Origin: Chalara sp. BL73
Lineage: Eukaryota; Ascomycota; Leotiomycetes; Helotiales
NCBI GenBank assembly: GCA_918026815.1
Contig: CAKJVC010000030.1
Location: 1 to 64,000 of the forward strand
Length of the DNA stretch: 64,000 nucleotides
Direction of reading: 5' to 3'
The notes beneath the pieces are model-generated. The model ran no database searches. It was given only the letters and a program-made list of their open reading frames with translations, and was not told the DNA's origin. Numbering within the stretch: the first letter of the stretch is position 1; the number at the start of each line of letters is the position of its first letter. Positions 43,406 through 53,322 of the stretch are shown here, in pieces. The position numbers and the translations under genes are program-made.

Positions 43406-44012
43406 CTCCTTAAACTGAATGCTTACCTTTACCGCATAGAAGCAACAGTGTCAGACCAGTGCGCATGCGGACAAGCGAGAGAGACAGTAGACCACTTTCT
43501 TTTCCGGTGTAGAAAATGGTCTACCTACCGAACGGAGATGCTCCAATGCACGGAAACCCATAGAAGCAACATTTCATTTTATTTGGGGGGAAAATCGCCA
43601 TCGGATGACAAGAACTGGACCCCGGATATGAAAGCCGTCCGTGCCACGATACGATTCGCAATAGCTACAGGTCGTCTGGATGCAGACTAGTCACAAAAAA
43701 GGACACCGTAAACTCACCAGTACTGACACCGACCGACATCAATCACCTCGTGCCATAAACAGCAGGCACCGCTTTAGCCGCCGAGGATACGACGCTAAAC
43801 ACTTGGAGAATAGCCTTCAAGCTGGCCTACTAACAATACTAATCTACGAGAATCCGTTGAGATAAGACAGTTGAGAAGAGACATAAGTGGGAAACTAAGT
43901 TTGTATGGGCTTAAGGAGTTATTGATCTATTTTAAGAAATGTATTTGTAAATTAGCAATAGTTGCCCTTTTGGCTTAGCTACCAGGCGTGAATCAAATGT
44001 GTGTGTGTGTAG
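43406..44012 (+). mobile_element. 5'-truncated Tad-like LINE tail
   Basis: The open frame gives LNAYLYRIEATVSDQCACG, QARETVDHFLFRCRKW, SNISFYLGGKSPSDDKNW and VRATIRFAIATGRLDAD, the zinc-finger C-terminus of ORF2 as in the element at 26117-31600 but clearly diverged. About 310 bp of 3' UTR and a (GT)n tail near 44001 follow. It inserted into, or joined, the Copia gag. The 300 bp after it (44013-44311) hold nothing I can identify. Confidence 0.88.
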
Positions 44013-44311
44013 TATAAGTTACACGGAATCGTAAAACACAAATTTTTACTAAGTTTCGCGCCGAGTGAAGTAAAAGCGGCATGCCGTGACTTTTTGGTGT
44101 GTGGGCGCTAATGACGGCCGTTTCAATCTGTTGGTTTTACAGGGGAGCATAGCGATATCACTATGTGAAAGGAAAGGTATAACGACTGTACTGTATTCTA
44201 TTGATTGCTTGTTGTTAGTCTGTACTAGCTAGGTAAGATATATATGCGTGTTTCAAGATACGCTTTGGCCACGTAGTCAGGTGATATCGATGTTCCAACA
44301 CTTAATTTCAA

Positions 44312-46440
44312 TATTTGGGTGGTCTCCAACTAGTCAAGGCTTTGTTGGAGAACAAAGCAAAGGCTCAGCTCGGGCCTATAATTATTTTGTACGCCATATG
44401 ACGTTAAGTATTTAAATGAATATCACTGACAGCAAATACAGGTGTCATACCAATCATGCTCTTGATCAGTTCCTGGAGGGACTTGTGAATGAGGGAATTG
44501 ATATTGTAATTCGGGTAGGCGGCCAAAGTAAATCTACTATACTTGCGAACAAAAATCTCCGCATTCGATCTCAATCTGAAGCAAAAACAATGACCGAGAG
44601 AAGCATTCTTCGCGAAACCATTTCAAAATTAGAGGAATATGAGAAAATGATAGCACATAAAATCCGGCTACTACGAGATGTTGGAAATCTCGAATGGCAT
44701 GCTACTGGGATCTATTTGCAAAACACTTATCCGCAGGTATACAGCCAATTTGTAATGGACAGTAATGGTGATGATGCCACAGGTGGCGCTGGTGATGCAT
44801 TTGCCCAGTGGCGACTGGGATCTTCATCGAGAACTGTTGACGAGCCGGAAGAAGCAATAGAAATGATTTTGAAGAAAGCAAATAAAGACATACACCAACT
44901 GTCGAATCCGAGCCGTCATCGCCTACTTAAATGCTGGATGAGCCAGATTTTTTCACATACAGGTAAAGAGCTTTTTGAGCTGTTAAAATCAAATAACGAA
45001 CAAAAGCAGCATCGAAGCAACGTATACGGAGAGATTGATAGACGGTGCTTGAAAAATGCCGATGTTATTGGAGTTACCACAGCGGGGTTTGCTCTTAGGA
45101 TATCCATCCTACGGCACATAGATGCAAAGGTGACAATCTGTGAAGAAGCAGGACAGATTTTAGAAGGACATTTGATTTCAGCTCTCTTGCCTAGCTTAGA
45201 GCATCTTATTCAAATCGGCGACCATTCCCAGCTACGTCCACCTATCAATGACTATAAACTCTCTGCTGAAGGTCCATATGGCAGTCATTTCCAATTGGAC
45301 AGGAGTATGTTCGAGAGACTGTCTACTTCCAATCATGGGAACCCCCCGCTATCTTTTCTGAATGTACAACGGCGCATGAGACCAGAGATATCAAGACTCC
45401 TCAAAGGGACAATCTACCCGGCATTGATAGATCATGAGTCCGTCAAAAATATTCCAGACGTAGTTGGCATAAGGAAAAGCGTGTATTGGCTTCACCACAC
45501 GAATCAGGAGGATAGTTTCGGAGGAGATCGTGTACAGAAATCTTATAGCAATGATTGGGAGGTCGAGATAATTCATAGGCTTGTTCGACACATCGTTCGC
45601 CAGGGTGTTTACAGTATCGACGACATTGCAATTCTAACACCATATTCTGAGCAGGAACATAAGTTGAAGGTAAAATTAAACGCCTTTTCAGGTGGAGATG
45701 ATCAACTTCTTGTTCCCAAAGCGGCAAATCGCGTACCAGGCCGAAAGAATTGTCAACGATTTCGAGTCTCGACCATGTAAGTAACGTCTAGTATTCGAGC
45801 TCCAATTTACTAATTCTGGATGTAGTGACGGCTTTCAAGGTGAGGAAGCCAAGATTAGCGTTATTTCTCTTGTAAGAAGTAATAATGCCGGGAAAGTAGG
45901 GTTTTTGAGCTCTAGGAATCGTATTAACGTACTTTTGAGGTCAGCACTGACGCCCCTTCCATGCTAAAATCTAAAGTAAATTTTCCTAATGTTCGCAGCC
46001 GAGCGCAACATGGTCTTTTCATCATTGGCAACACCAATGTTGCTGAGCGCGTTCCAACGTGGTCTAAAGTCATTAGTATGCTCCGTACCTCAAACTCGGT
46101 CGGTACTACATTGAGTCTTCGCTGTCCTCGCCATCCGGATGTGAGAATGGAGGTTTCGCAACCCGAGGTTAGTCTATTTGTCCTTTGCTATATTCCTGAC
46201 CGTTTCTGATTATTTAGGATTTTGACGTCCTTAGTCCGGAAGGAGGCTGTACAAGAGTTTGCAACAGGTAAAAATCAAATCAAATAAAGCGATTATTCAA
46301 ATCTACTTACACTCCAATAGGCCCATTCATAACTGCTATCATTCATGCTTGAGTAGATGCCACTCGGAATACATTCATAGGGCTGTGAAGTGCCCCCAAC
46401 GGGTTCTACAATCGTGTTCAGAGGTCGGCCATTAAAGGAC
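44312..46440 (+). pseudogene. ZNFX1/NFX1-type SF1 RNA helicase, 5' and 3' truncated
   Basis: Five exon pieces join through GT-AG introns at 45777-45825, 45940-45998, 46168-46217 and 46268-46320. The first readable piece is GGLQLVKALLENKAKAQLGP, then a stop and CHTNHALDQFLEGLVNEGI. The helicase core has TICEEAGQILEGHLISALLP (Walker B-like), QIGDHSQLRPP, LNVQRRMRPEISRLL, IAILTPYSEQ, DGFQGEEAKISVISLVRSNN and LLSRAQHGLFIIGN. The Walker A segment (GPPGTGKS) is absent. The tail begins an NFX1-type Cys/His array (CYHSCLSRCHSEYIHRAVKC) and ends abruptly. Such helicases work in small-RNA pathways and heterochromatin in other fungi. All remaining splice sites are good. Confidence 0.88.
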
Positions 46441-46567
46441 GAACAGCCGAAAATGGTTCCCGACTACAACTTTGCAGCAAAGAGACCATGGTCTACAACT
46501 CCAGAGAATTGGTCACAGATAAGTCTAAAGGATGATGGCATTTACTTAGCAATAAAATTAAACGACA

Positions 46568-46690
46568 ATTTACTAACCTACCACTCAAAAATCCTGATAT
46601 TACTGAGATACCACCCAAAAAGTGTTTTATTACCAACCTACCACCCTAAAGTATATAATTACTGAACTACCACCCTAAAAATTGAAGTTA
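46568..46690. repeat. 31-bp diverged tandem repeat (ACCTACCACYC)
   Basis: Four units share CTACCACCCTAAAA or close variants, spaced about 31 bp apart. They lie between the helicase remnant and the MULE start. Confidence 0.8.
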
Positions 46691-46909
46691 TTCCCAACCG
46701 AACTACGTACATAATCACTTGCATATTGTATAGTACCTGCCCTGCATACGCCATCCCGCAATCAAATTAAAGCATTTCCTAATCATTTTGCACTCAATTC
46801 CCAAAGCTATTTAGACTGTTTCAAACCTGATTTCAGAAGCTAGTTATTCACAGTCCTTCACAATGCAACTCGGCGACCAATTTGAGTCAATTGACGCTGC
46901 CCGTGAGGC

Positions 46910-47050
46910 TAGACTGCGCAGAAACCCACGGGGCGGGCCGGGGCCCCCGACCCATGGGACCCCGTGGGTCGGGTCTTCGAGGCTCGCTTCCCCCGTGGGG
47001 TGGGTTGTATATTTTGACCCCAACCCGCGGGACCTCAATGGGGCCCCGAT
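46910..47050. repeat. Left hAT terminus: TIR and GC-rich subterminal repeats
   Basis: After the 9-bp TIR come repeated ACCCAYGGG, CCCGTGGG and CCCCGTGGGGTGGG motifs in both orientations. hAT transposases bind short subterminal repeats of this sort, so these are the likely binding sites. Confidence 0.8.
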
Positions 47051-47366
47051 AAGATTAACTAAATATAGAAACTACAGTCAAACTCCTCTACAAGAATGTA
47101 GGGCGGACTGGCGGAATTTTAAAAATATACGAGGTATTCTAGTATCGAGATGATTCTTTCCAGTTTTGGCATTGATTTTTCTATGTGCACACAGGTTAAA
47201 CAAGGCTATTTTGTATACTTGTTTTTACAAAAGTACTTGAAATGCAAAGTGGTTGATTAGTATAAAAATTAGTATAAAAATTAAACTTCAAATGTTAAAT
47301 CTAAACATATTGTAATAGAGTGGAAAAAATTGTGAATTATAATAATACAACACTAATATTCTAAAA

Positions 47367-50179
47367 CTAATTTTTTTTTTGCTTTTTTGACCTGTGAATG
47401 CCTATTGGAGTATCCGGCACAATATTACCAATACCAGGAGTCGGAAGTCGAGGCAGCTCTTGACTACTATTACTAGATAGTTCCCAGTTCGTTGTTTCAA
47501 TTGACGGTTCGCGGCGATTCCTAAGTGTATTTTGAAACTGAGTAGTCGAAAGTGGCTGATTTTGATGAATTGATTGACGTAAAGATTTAGAAATCTTGTA
47601 ATCCCAGCGTTCTTGAGCACGACGAGTTCGAACTTCTTCGTTTCCTTCTGGTTCTTCATCACTAATATAGTAATGATTTTCCCAAAGATCAATTTGATCA
47701 AGTTGGACTTCAAGATCATTTTCTCGCGTTTTAATTTCCGTTTCCATATCTTCAAGTGTCATATCCTGGATATTAATAGTTGAAAATAGTAGATTTTGAA
47801 GCTCACGTGTTCGTGAATGTTCAACGAGCGAATGATAAACCAAAAGAAGCGACCGAATAGTTGTCGGTTGAAGCTGGCCACGGCGATATCCGCATATATC
47901 ACGTGCAAAACTAAAAGCACGTTCTACTCCAACACCGGCCATCGGGATACAAAGTAAGTCTCTAGCCATTGCTGATAAGCCAGGAAGCTGTGTTTCAAGC
48001 GATTTCCAAACAAGTAGCGGTGATCGATTATCAGGCTCTAAAAAAACAACACAAAGATTAGTATAAAAATTAGTATAAAAAGTAGAATTGTAAACATACT
48101 CATAGCCAGCCATTCATCAATTTCAGAAGGAGAAAAGTCATCATCTTTGCGATAAGGGTTCTGAATGTCTCGAGTAAAGCGCTTGCGACTTAATGCCAAT
48201 GCTAAAGGGTCGTGATTAACTTCTCGAATTTGAGAAAGTCGGTCAGCATTCGTAGACTTTTTTTTATATTCCGTATCGTATAACGACCGAAATTGACGCT
48301 CAAATTCTTTGGCCCAATCAACTGTTTTGAAATTAAGCCAGCAGTAATCTTCTTCAAAGCATTTTAGCTTCGATTTTGGATCAAGAATTGCTCCGATGCC
48401 ATACAAACTACCAAGACTACTATATGTTTTGTTATAGTAAGTATCAAGCTTGGCTTCTGCAGCGTTAATCGCACCAATTAAATCTTTTACCCAAAGTTGA
48501 GCAACAGACTTTTTGGTTAATACTCGGCGAGATTCTTGCAAGTGTTCAAACAATTCATCGTAAATTGATAAAGCATAAGGCAATGTTATGCTTGTTGTTT
48601 TGCCGATTGTTGTTGTAAAAAAATTGAAAGGACGTAACAAATCGGCCAAATAGCCAAGTTTTTTCCATTCTAATGCAGAAAAAGAAAAAGGCTTAGCAGG
48701 ATCGTATGCACTGCAAAATTGATTGATAGACTCTTTAAGACGCAATGCACGAAGAATCATATGCACTGTTGAGTCCCATCGAGTGCATACATCAATTAAC
48801 AATGTAAGAACTGGATCATTCGGAGAAGATGAATCTCTGATTTGTTCTTGTTGAACTCTTTGAAATCGATGTTTCCGCTGTGCACTGGAATTAACAAGAA
48901 TAGCAAGCTTTCGAATCTAATATAAGATTAGTATAAAAATTAGTATAAAAGTCACGTGTTACATACCTTTGCTAGTATATATGGAATACCACGTTTGTCA
49001 CTAGCTTTGATTCTCTCAAGATCAGACAGCTCTTTTTCTGCTACCCAATTCCGAACAAATGTGTCGTTAGTAGGCCTCAATTGAACAAAGCCCAAAAGTG
49101 CTTGAAGACTAAGCTGAATCACATGCGATAAACACGGCACGTGTTGGACTTTCCTTTTTAGAATACTATTAGCTTTCAAAGCTTCTTGTAAGTATCCGTT
49201 GATTTCGAGAACCATTGTAGTATTCGAACTCGCATTATCAGTTGTAATTGAAACAACACGATCAAAAAGATTGTGCTGTTGAAAAACGTTATTGACAACT
49301 TGAGCAAGCGCATTTCCGGAATGAACGTTTACTAAACTTTCAAATCCTATTAATTCTTGACAAAGAACCCATGACTTATCAATATAGTGAGCTATTATAC
49401 CCATAAATGATAGTCTTGTTGTACTAGACCAGCAATCAAGAGAAATTGCAATTTTGCTTCCAGGAACAACATTTGAAAGCATGTTCTGTTCAAGTTTGAC
49501 TGATTGTTCCATTAGTCGATTCTTCATAGTTGTTGCAGAAGGAAGTTCGAAATTTGGATTTTGCATAACAGCTAGCTTTCTCCATTCAGGATTTTCGACT
49601 GCGCGGAAAGAAGTACGAAGTGAAACAATAGTTGCAAGAACCTGGTCGTGAAATGCTTGCTTCGTAAAGATTGGTTGCTATTAATATTAGACATTATACT
49701 AATATTTATACTAATCTACTTACAGAGATAGCGTGAAACATGTCTTCCACTTTTTTCTGCCTTGTATTACTTTGGCTAGAATAAACAAAGCATTGCCGAG
49801 ACGCTATATGACCAGACAAAGCTTTTGTGCCGGTATTCCGCGTATTTGGATGTGCGAGAACCTTGTTGCAGTTTTGACATATGACTTTAGGCTCTCCGGT
49901 GATCCGGTGTATTCCTTGATCGAATTGTTTCCAAGCAATAGATTTTCGATTTTGAGATTTCCAATTTAATTGCTTTACCAAATCAATTGATTGGTTTGCA
50001 ACTGCTTGAACTGCCCATTGTGTACTTAACCACCATTCAACAAACTTATCGTGATATTCGAGTTCCCATCGAAAATATAGGTTTTTTGGACCAATTTGCG
50101 AAAATAGTAAATTGTCAGAAGTATTTGGCTCAAATGAGCTAAAAGGATCAGAAAAGTCTTGCGAATTGCTTGACTCCAT
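47367..50179 (-). CDS. hAT transposase, 884 aa, four exons, intact
   Basis: Exons 50179-49724, 49677-48967, 48916-48100 and 48037-47367 join at GT-AG introns of 46, 50 and 62 bp; the total of 2655 nt is a multiple of three. The protein starts MESSNSQDFSDPF. A BED-like zinc finger lies near residues 95-130 (VICQNCNKVLAHPNTRNTG with a later H and C). The catalytic triad can be placed at Asp233 (SLDCWSS), Asp299 (TTDNASSN) and Glu700 (GVGVERAFSFARDI), by analogy with Hermes. The C-terminal hAT dimerisation region is complete (SPLLVWKSLETQLPGLSAMA to YRRGQLQPTTIRSLLLVY), followed by an acidic and then basic tail (RSKKQKKN). All expected parts are present, so it should be able to move the element. 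Confidence 0.95.
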
Positions 50180-50416
50180 AGCAACAAAAGTGTGCAAGTA
50201 AAAAAAAAAAGCATCAAATCGGAAAGAAAAAACAAGTATTTAAACACAAGTTAAATTACTACTTCCAAAAAATTGTACATATTAAAGGTTATAATTAAAC
50301 TTCCAAAAATTAATGTAAAATATAATGATTAGTATAAAGATTAGTATAAAATTGAATATATCTGCTTAAAGTTCCTTGCTTCATTTGTTGTATATACTTA
50401 AAAACTACATATACAT

Positions 50417-51721
50417 TTACAGCTTACGCGGCTTTTGAAAGCTGCTTTGTAAACCAAAGAATGCTTTAACGATTGTTTGACTTAAAGAATTGTCTGTCAT
50501 CAAAAACAAATCATTATAAGCGGGGAAAATACGTTCGTATGATCCATCTTCCGGAATTTCCGTAGCATATACCATATCAAACGCTTCTCTATGGCCTGTC
50601 AACGAATCGGAGAAGCCGAATCCTGTGTCATTTAACTTATCGTCGGCTGGCCACCAATTTGCAGGGCCCGGCAGATCGATCCACTCTTCATTTCCGTATG
50701 CCCATGCTGCAAGATTTTTCCAAATTGCCTTTTCTCCTTGAGTAAAGTATCTTTCAGGAGTTTTATACGCATAGAATTTGCTATATCAGTTAGCAGATTA
50801 GTATAAAAATTAGTAGAAATTTGTACTTCTTGTAAATGTAAGGACAGCTTGTTCTTTCCAAGTATTCCTGTCCACCAGCAGCAAGCTTTCGGATTTTGCG
50901 GAACAAAGATCGACGGCTTCGGCGCCATTTTCTTTGCCAAAACTTAAATTCAAGCTTTTTGGCATCCTGAAATTGTATTAGCGTTATACGAATCATTATA
51001 TTAATCTGAAACTTACTAAAATGGATCGTTTATGCTTGGCAATCCCGTCATTTTTCAACTCTTTAGCAGATTTGCCGACAACTGCTTTATCACCGTTTTG
51101 CTTTTCATTCAATCTCCACATATGCTCAAACTCGTATTCGTCTTCCGATTCATACTCAATATCTTCCCATGCTGGATTTCCATCATCATCAATTGCATAT
51201 AGGCCACCAATTTCTCCATAACCCAAAGCTTTTGCCACAGATTTCCAATCTTTGCCATCTCGTTCACTATACAGGTTAGTATAAAAATTAGTATAATCAA
51301 AATTAAACGAACCGCTTTGTTCTAACTTGCAAAGCAGACTGCTCAATCATTCGCTTCTGCTCGGCAACAGATGCGAGTGCAAATTCGGCAGACTTTTTGA
51401 GTACTTTTTTTCTGTATGTAATTGCTGCTTGATCTGCGGCTTTCGCTTTTTCGATCTGATTTTGAATACTGTTGCTTTTTATAGCTTCAAGTCTTCTTCT
51501 AGCTTTAACAGTATGCACATTGGTAGAAAAACTGCCCGGAGATTTGCGCTTGCGTTTATTGGAAGAACCGATTTGCTGCGAGGAATCAAGATCCATATCA
51601 AATTCATGATCTGAATCATCAGAAATGACAATGATATCCTTGAAACCGATTAGTATACAGATTAATATAATATTTCAATAAAAATTACCTGAGGAGGTTG
51701 CTTTTCGAAAGGTGAAGCCAT
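50417..51721 (-). CDS. hAT cargo protein, 370 aa, SUMO-interaction-like motif, unknown function
   Basis: Exons 51721-51689, 51638-51313, 51266-51017, 50966-50827 and 50780-50417 total 1113 nt, a multiple of three; the second intron uses a weak donor (GTTCGT). A further intron (51780-51833) lies in the 5' UTR. Residues 12-21 read DIIVISDDSD, a hydrophobic core plus acidic patch that matches SUMO-interaction motifs. NKRKRK near 40 is a likely nuclear signal, and residues 65-125 look coiled-coil (KARRRLEAIKSNSIQNQI). The C-terminal half is rich in Trp and acidic residues (NLAAWAYGNEEWIDLPGPAN; WWPADDKLNDTGFGFSDS). I recognise no family. The gene is transcribed away from the H3-like gene and towards the transposase, and ends about 240 bp before it. 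Confidence 0.85.
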
Positions 51722-52244
51722 ATTGGAAAGTAACGCAACCGAAAAGTAGGCGTATTTTGCAAATTTCAACTCGCAAGAACTAGAGCTTCAAAAATTAGTA
51801 TAAAGATTAATATAATACACCAAAAACACGTACTGCGATAGATGTTTGACTTTGTTCAGATTTAATAAGTTGGTGCAAAAAGAATGAATGAGGGAAAAGT
51901 ACGCGTTATCCTGAAAAATAAGGCAGTCGCGTTTTTATGCCTCGATTTTAAGGCATCCAACTACTTTTTTTAAACCTGACTTCTTTTAACCTTCAATTAA
52001 ATTTACCAACAACTACACCATACACAAGTATGTATTATATTTATCTTTTTTATATTCTATTTTTATATTAATCATTATACTAATTCTTTATAGTCTTCTC
52101 GTCGAAATCACAAAGCTATAATTTCAATTTCACGTGTCAATATTCACATTCACCTTCACCTTTTCTGAAAATAATTTGCGACTTTGCACAGGTACATATT
52201 ATTCTGTATTATACTAATATTTATTCTAATCTTAATAGGTTACA
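51722..52244. promoter_or_regulatory. Shared divergent promoter region of the two cargo genes
   Basis: The 523 bp between the two start codons contain 5' UTR introns for both genes: 51780-51833 for the minus-strand gene, 52028-52093 and 52192-52238 for the H3-like gene. That leaves about 190 bp (51834-52027) as the likely core promoter. The head-to-head layout is like that of ordinary fungal H3-H4 pairs, except that the partner here is not H4. Confidence 0.65.
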
Positions 52245-52793
52245 ATGGCACGTACCAAGAAAATAGCTACCAAATCTGCTCGCAAACCCTCTGCCAAAAC
52301 CTCTGCCAAAACCTCTGCCAAAACCTCTGCTAAAACCTCTGCAAAAGCTGTACCAAAGAAGAAATATCGATTGAAACCTGGCAGTAAGTTGATTAATATA
52401 ATAATTAGTATAAAACTAACATTTAAACGTAGCCAAAGCACTTAGAGAAATCAAACGATACCAAAAAGCACTGAGCTTTTAATCCCAAAAGCTCCATTTA
52501 CTCGACTAGTTAGGGAAATAATGTATGATATTACGTCTCGACACGCATTTCGCATTCAACTTAGTGCTTTACAATGTCTCCAAGAAGCCGCAGAATCTGC
52601 TTTGGTAGCTGAGTTCGAGCGTAAGTTATTTCATATAAATACATTATACTAATATTTATACTAATATTACTTTAAAGTCACAAATCTTGCCGCAATCCAC
52701 GCTAAGAGAGTTACTATTCAAGTAAAGGATATGCATTTGGTTCAAAGAATGAGAGAGGGAATGACGGGCTACAAGTACCCAGGCCGGTGTTAA
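52245..52793 (+). CDS. Divergent histone H3 with CENP-A-like loop 1, carried by a hAT transposon
   Basis: Exons 52245-52383, 52433-52620 and 52678-52793 are bounded by GT-AG introns. The tail starts [10 protein letters not shown], aligning with ARTKQTARKS of H3 (Lys4 and Lys9-Ser10 kept, Arg8 to Thr), then has five AKTS/AKAV units from a 12-bp repeat. The fold domain is unmistakable: [37 protein letters not shown] and [20 protein letters not shown]. Between LVREI and LQE there are 19 residues, against 17 in canonical H3 and 19 in CENP-A, so loop 1 has the centromeric-type extension. A five-A run at 52463-52467 must be six for the frame to continue; this is either a disabling deletion or a homopolymer error. 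The predicted protein is about 147 aa with a short C-terminal tail, [11 protein letters not shown]. Confidence 0.88.
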
Positions 52794-52997
52794 AGAATCA
52801 AACGCAGTTCATACAAAGGAAATGGGTTAAGCAATGGAGTTATTAAAGGTATACACGCTAGCGATAGGGCGCTAAGCACATAATAAAATTCACAAACCAA
52901 AATTTTAATACGTTTATGTCGCGTAGCTTTTGATTAGTAGACTTATTAGTATAACTTCTCTAACTGTACAGCAACTATTGTAATGTCACGTGTAAAT

Positions 52998-53138
52998 GTA
53001 ATGGGTGCTTGGCACCCCATCAAGACCCCATGGGGTGGGGTGGGTGCTTTTGATAGACCCCAACCCATGGGGTGGGACCCCGACGGGTGGGGTCAAGTAG
53101 GTGAAAACCCGCCCCGTGGGACCCCAGTTCGCAGTCTA
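52998..53138. repeat. Right hAT terminus: TIR and GC-rich subterminal repeats
   Basis: GACCCCATGGGGTGGGGTG, CCCATGGGGTGGG and CCCGCCCCGTGGG crowd the last 130 bp before the terminal CGCAGTCTA. The array is an inverted, diverged copy of the left end. Confidence 0.8.
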
Positions 53139-53322
53139 CGTGAGGCAATCAAGACCTACGTTTTAGGCCAAGGCGAATCCTACAAAACAGTCTCGTCGGA
53201 CAAAAGTCGGTATATTCTTGCTTGTAAAGATCGTGAATGCAAGTTTCGTATTCGAGCTACTCGGTCTAAGAAAGATATTATTTCAACCACAGAATTAGTT
53301 GCTTACTCCTGTACACCAGCTA

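Larger units (their letters stand above)
47256..52668. repeat. Dispersed TATACTAAT doublets, about 14 copies in the hAT element
   Basis: Two TATACTAAT 9-mers, or close variants, separated by 3-5 bases recur near 47256, 48055, 48926, 49693, 50325, 50796, 51275, 51648, 51793, 52063, 52209, 52391 and 52645, with a weaker one near 50970. Nearly all lie in introns of the three genes, the rest in UTR or spacer DNA. Relative to transcription most copies read TACTAAT, which resembles a branch site, but those in the first transposase intron and the first H3 coding intron are reversed. Confidence 0.85.
46910..53138. mobile_element. 6.2-kb hAT transposon carrying a histone H3-like gene and a second cargo gene
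   Basis: The ends are exact inverted repeats TAGACTGCG and CGCAGTCTA, followed inward on both sides by CCCACGGGGCGGG at slightly different spacing. CGTGAGGC (8 bp) is duplicated on both flanks, and removing the element restores the MULE reading frame, so both boundaries are certain to the base. Inside are a complete hAT transposase on the minus strand, a 370-aa gene on the minus strand and an H3-like histone gene on the plus strand. The interior is AT-rich; the outer 130-140 bp at each end are strongly GC-rich. Confidence 0.96.

Noticed and set aside
50827..50966. Alternative reading frame for exon 4 of the 370-aa cargo gene
   Set aside because: It looks more protein-like in isolation but cannot be joined in phase to exons 3 and 5; the chosen frame fits all splice sites.
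46910..53138. The region as a Starship giant transposon
   Set aside because: No DUF3435-type tyrosine recombinase captain was seen; the ends, duplication and transposase are those of a hAT element.
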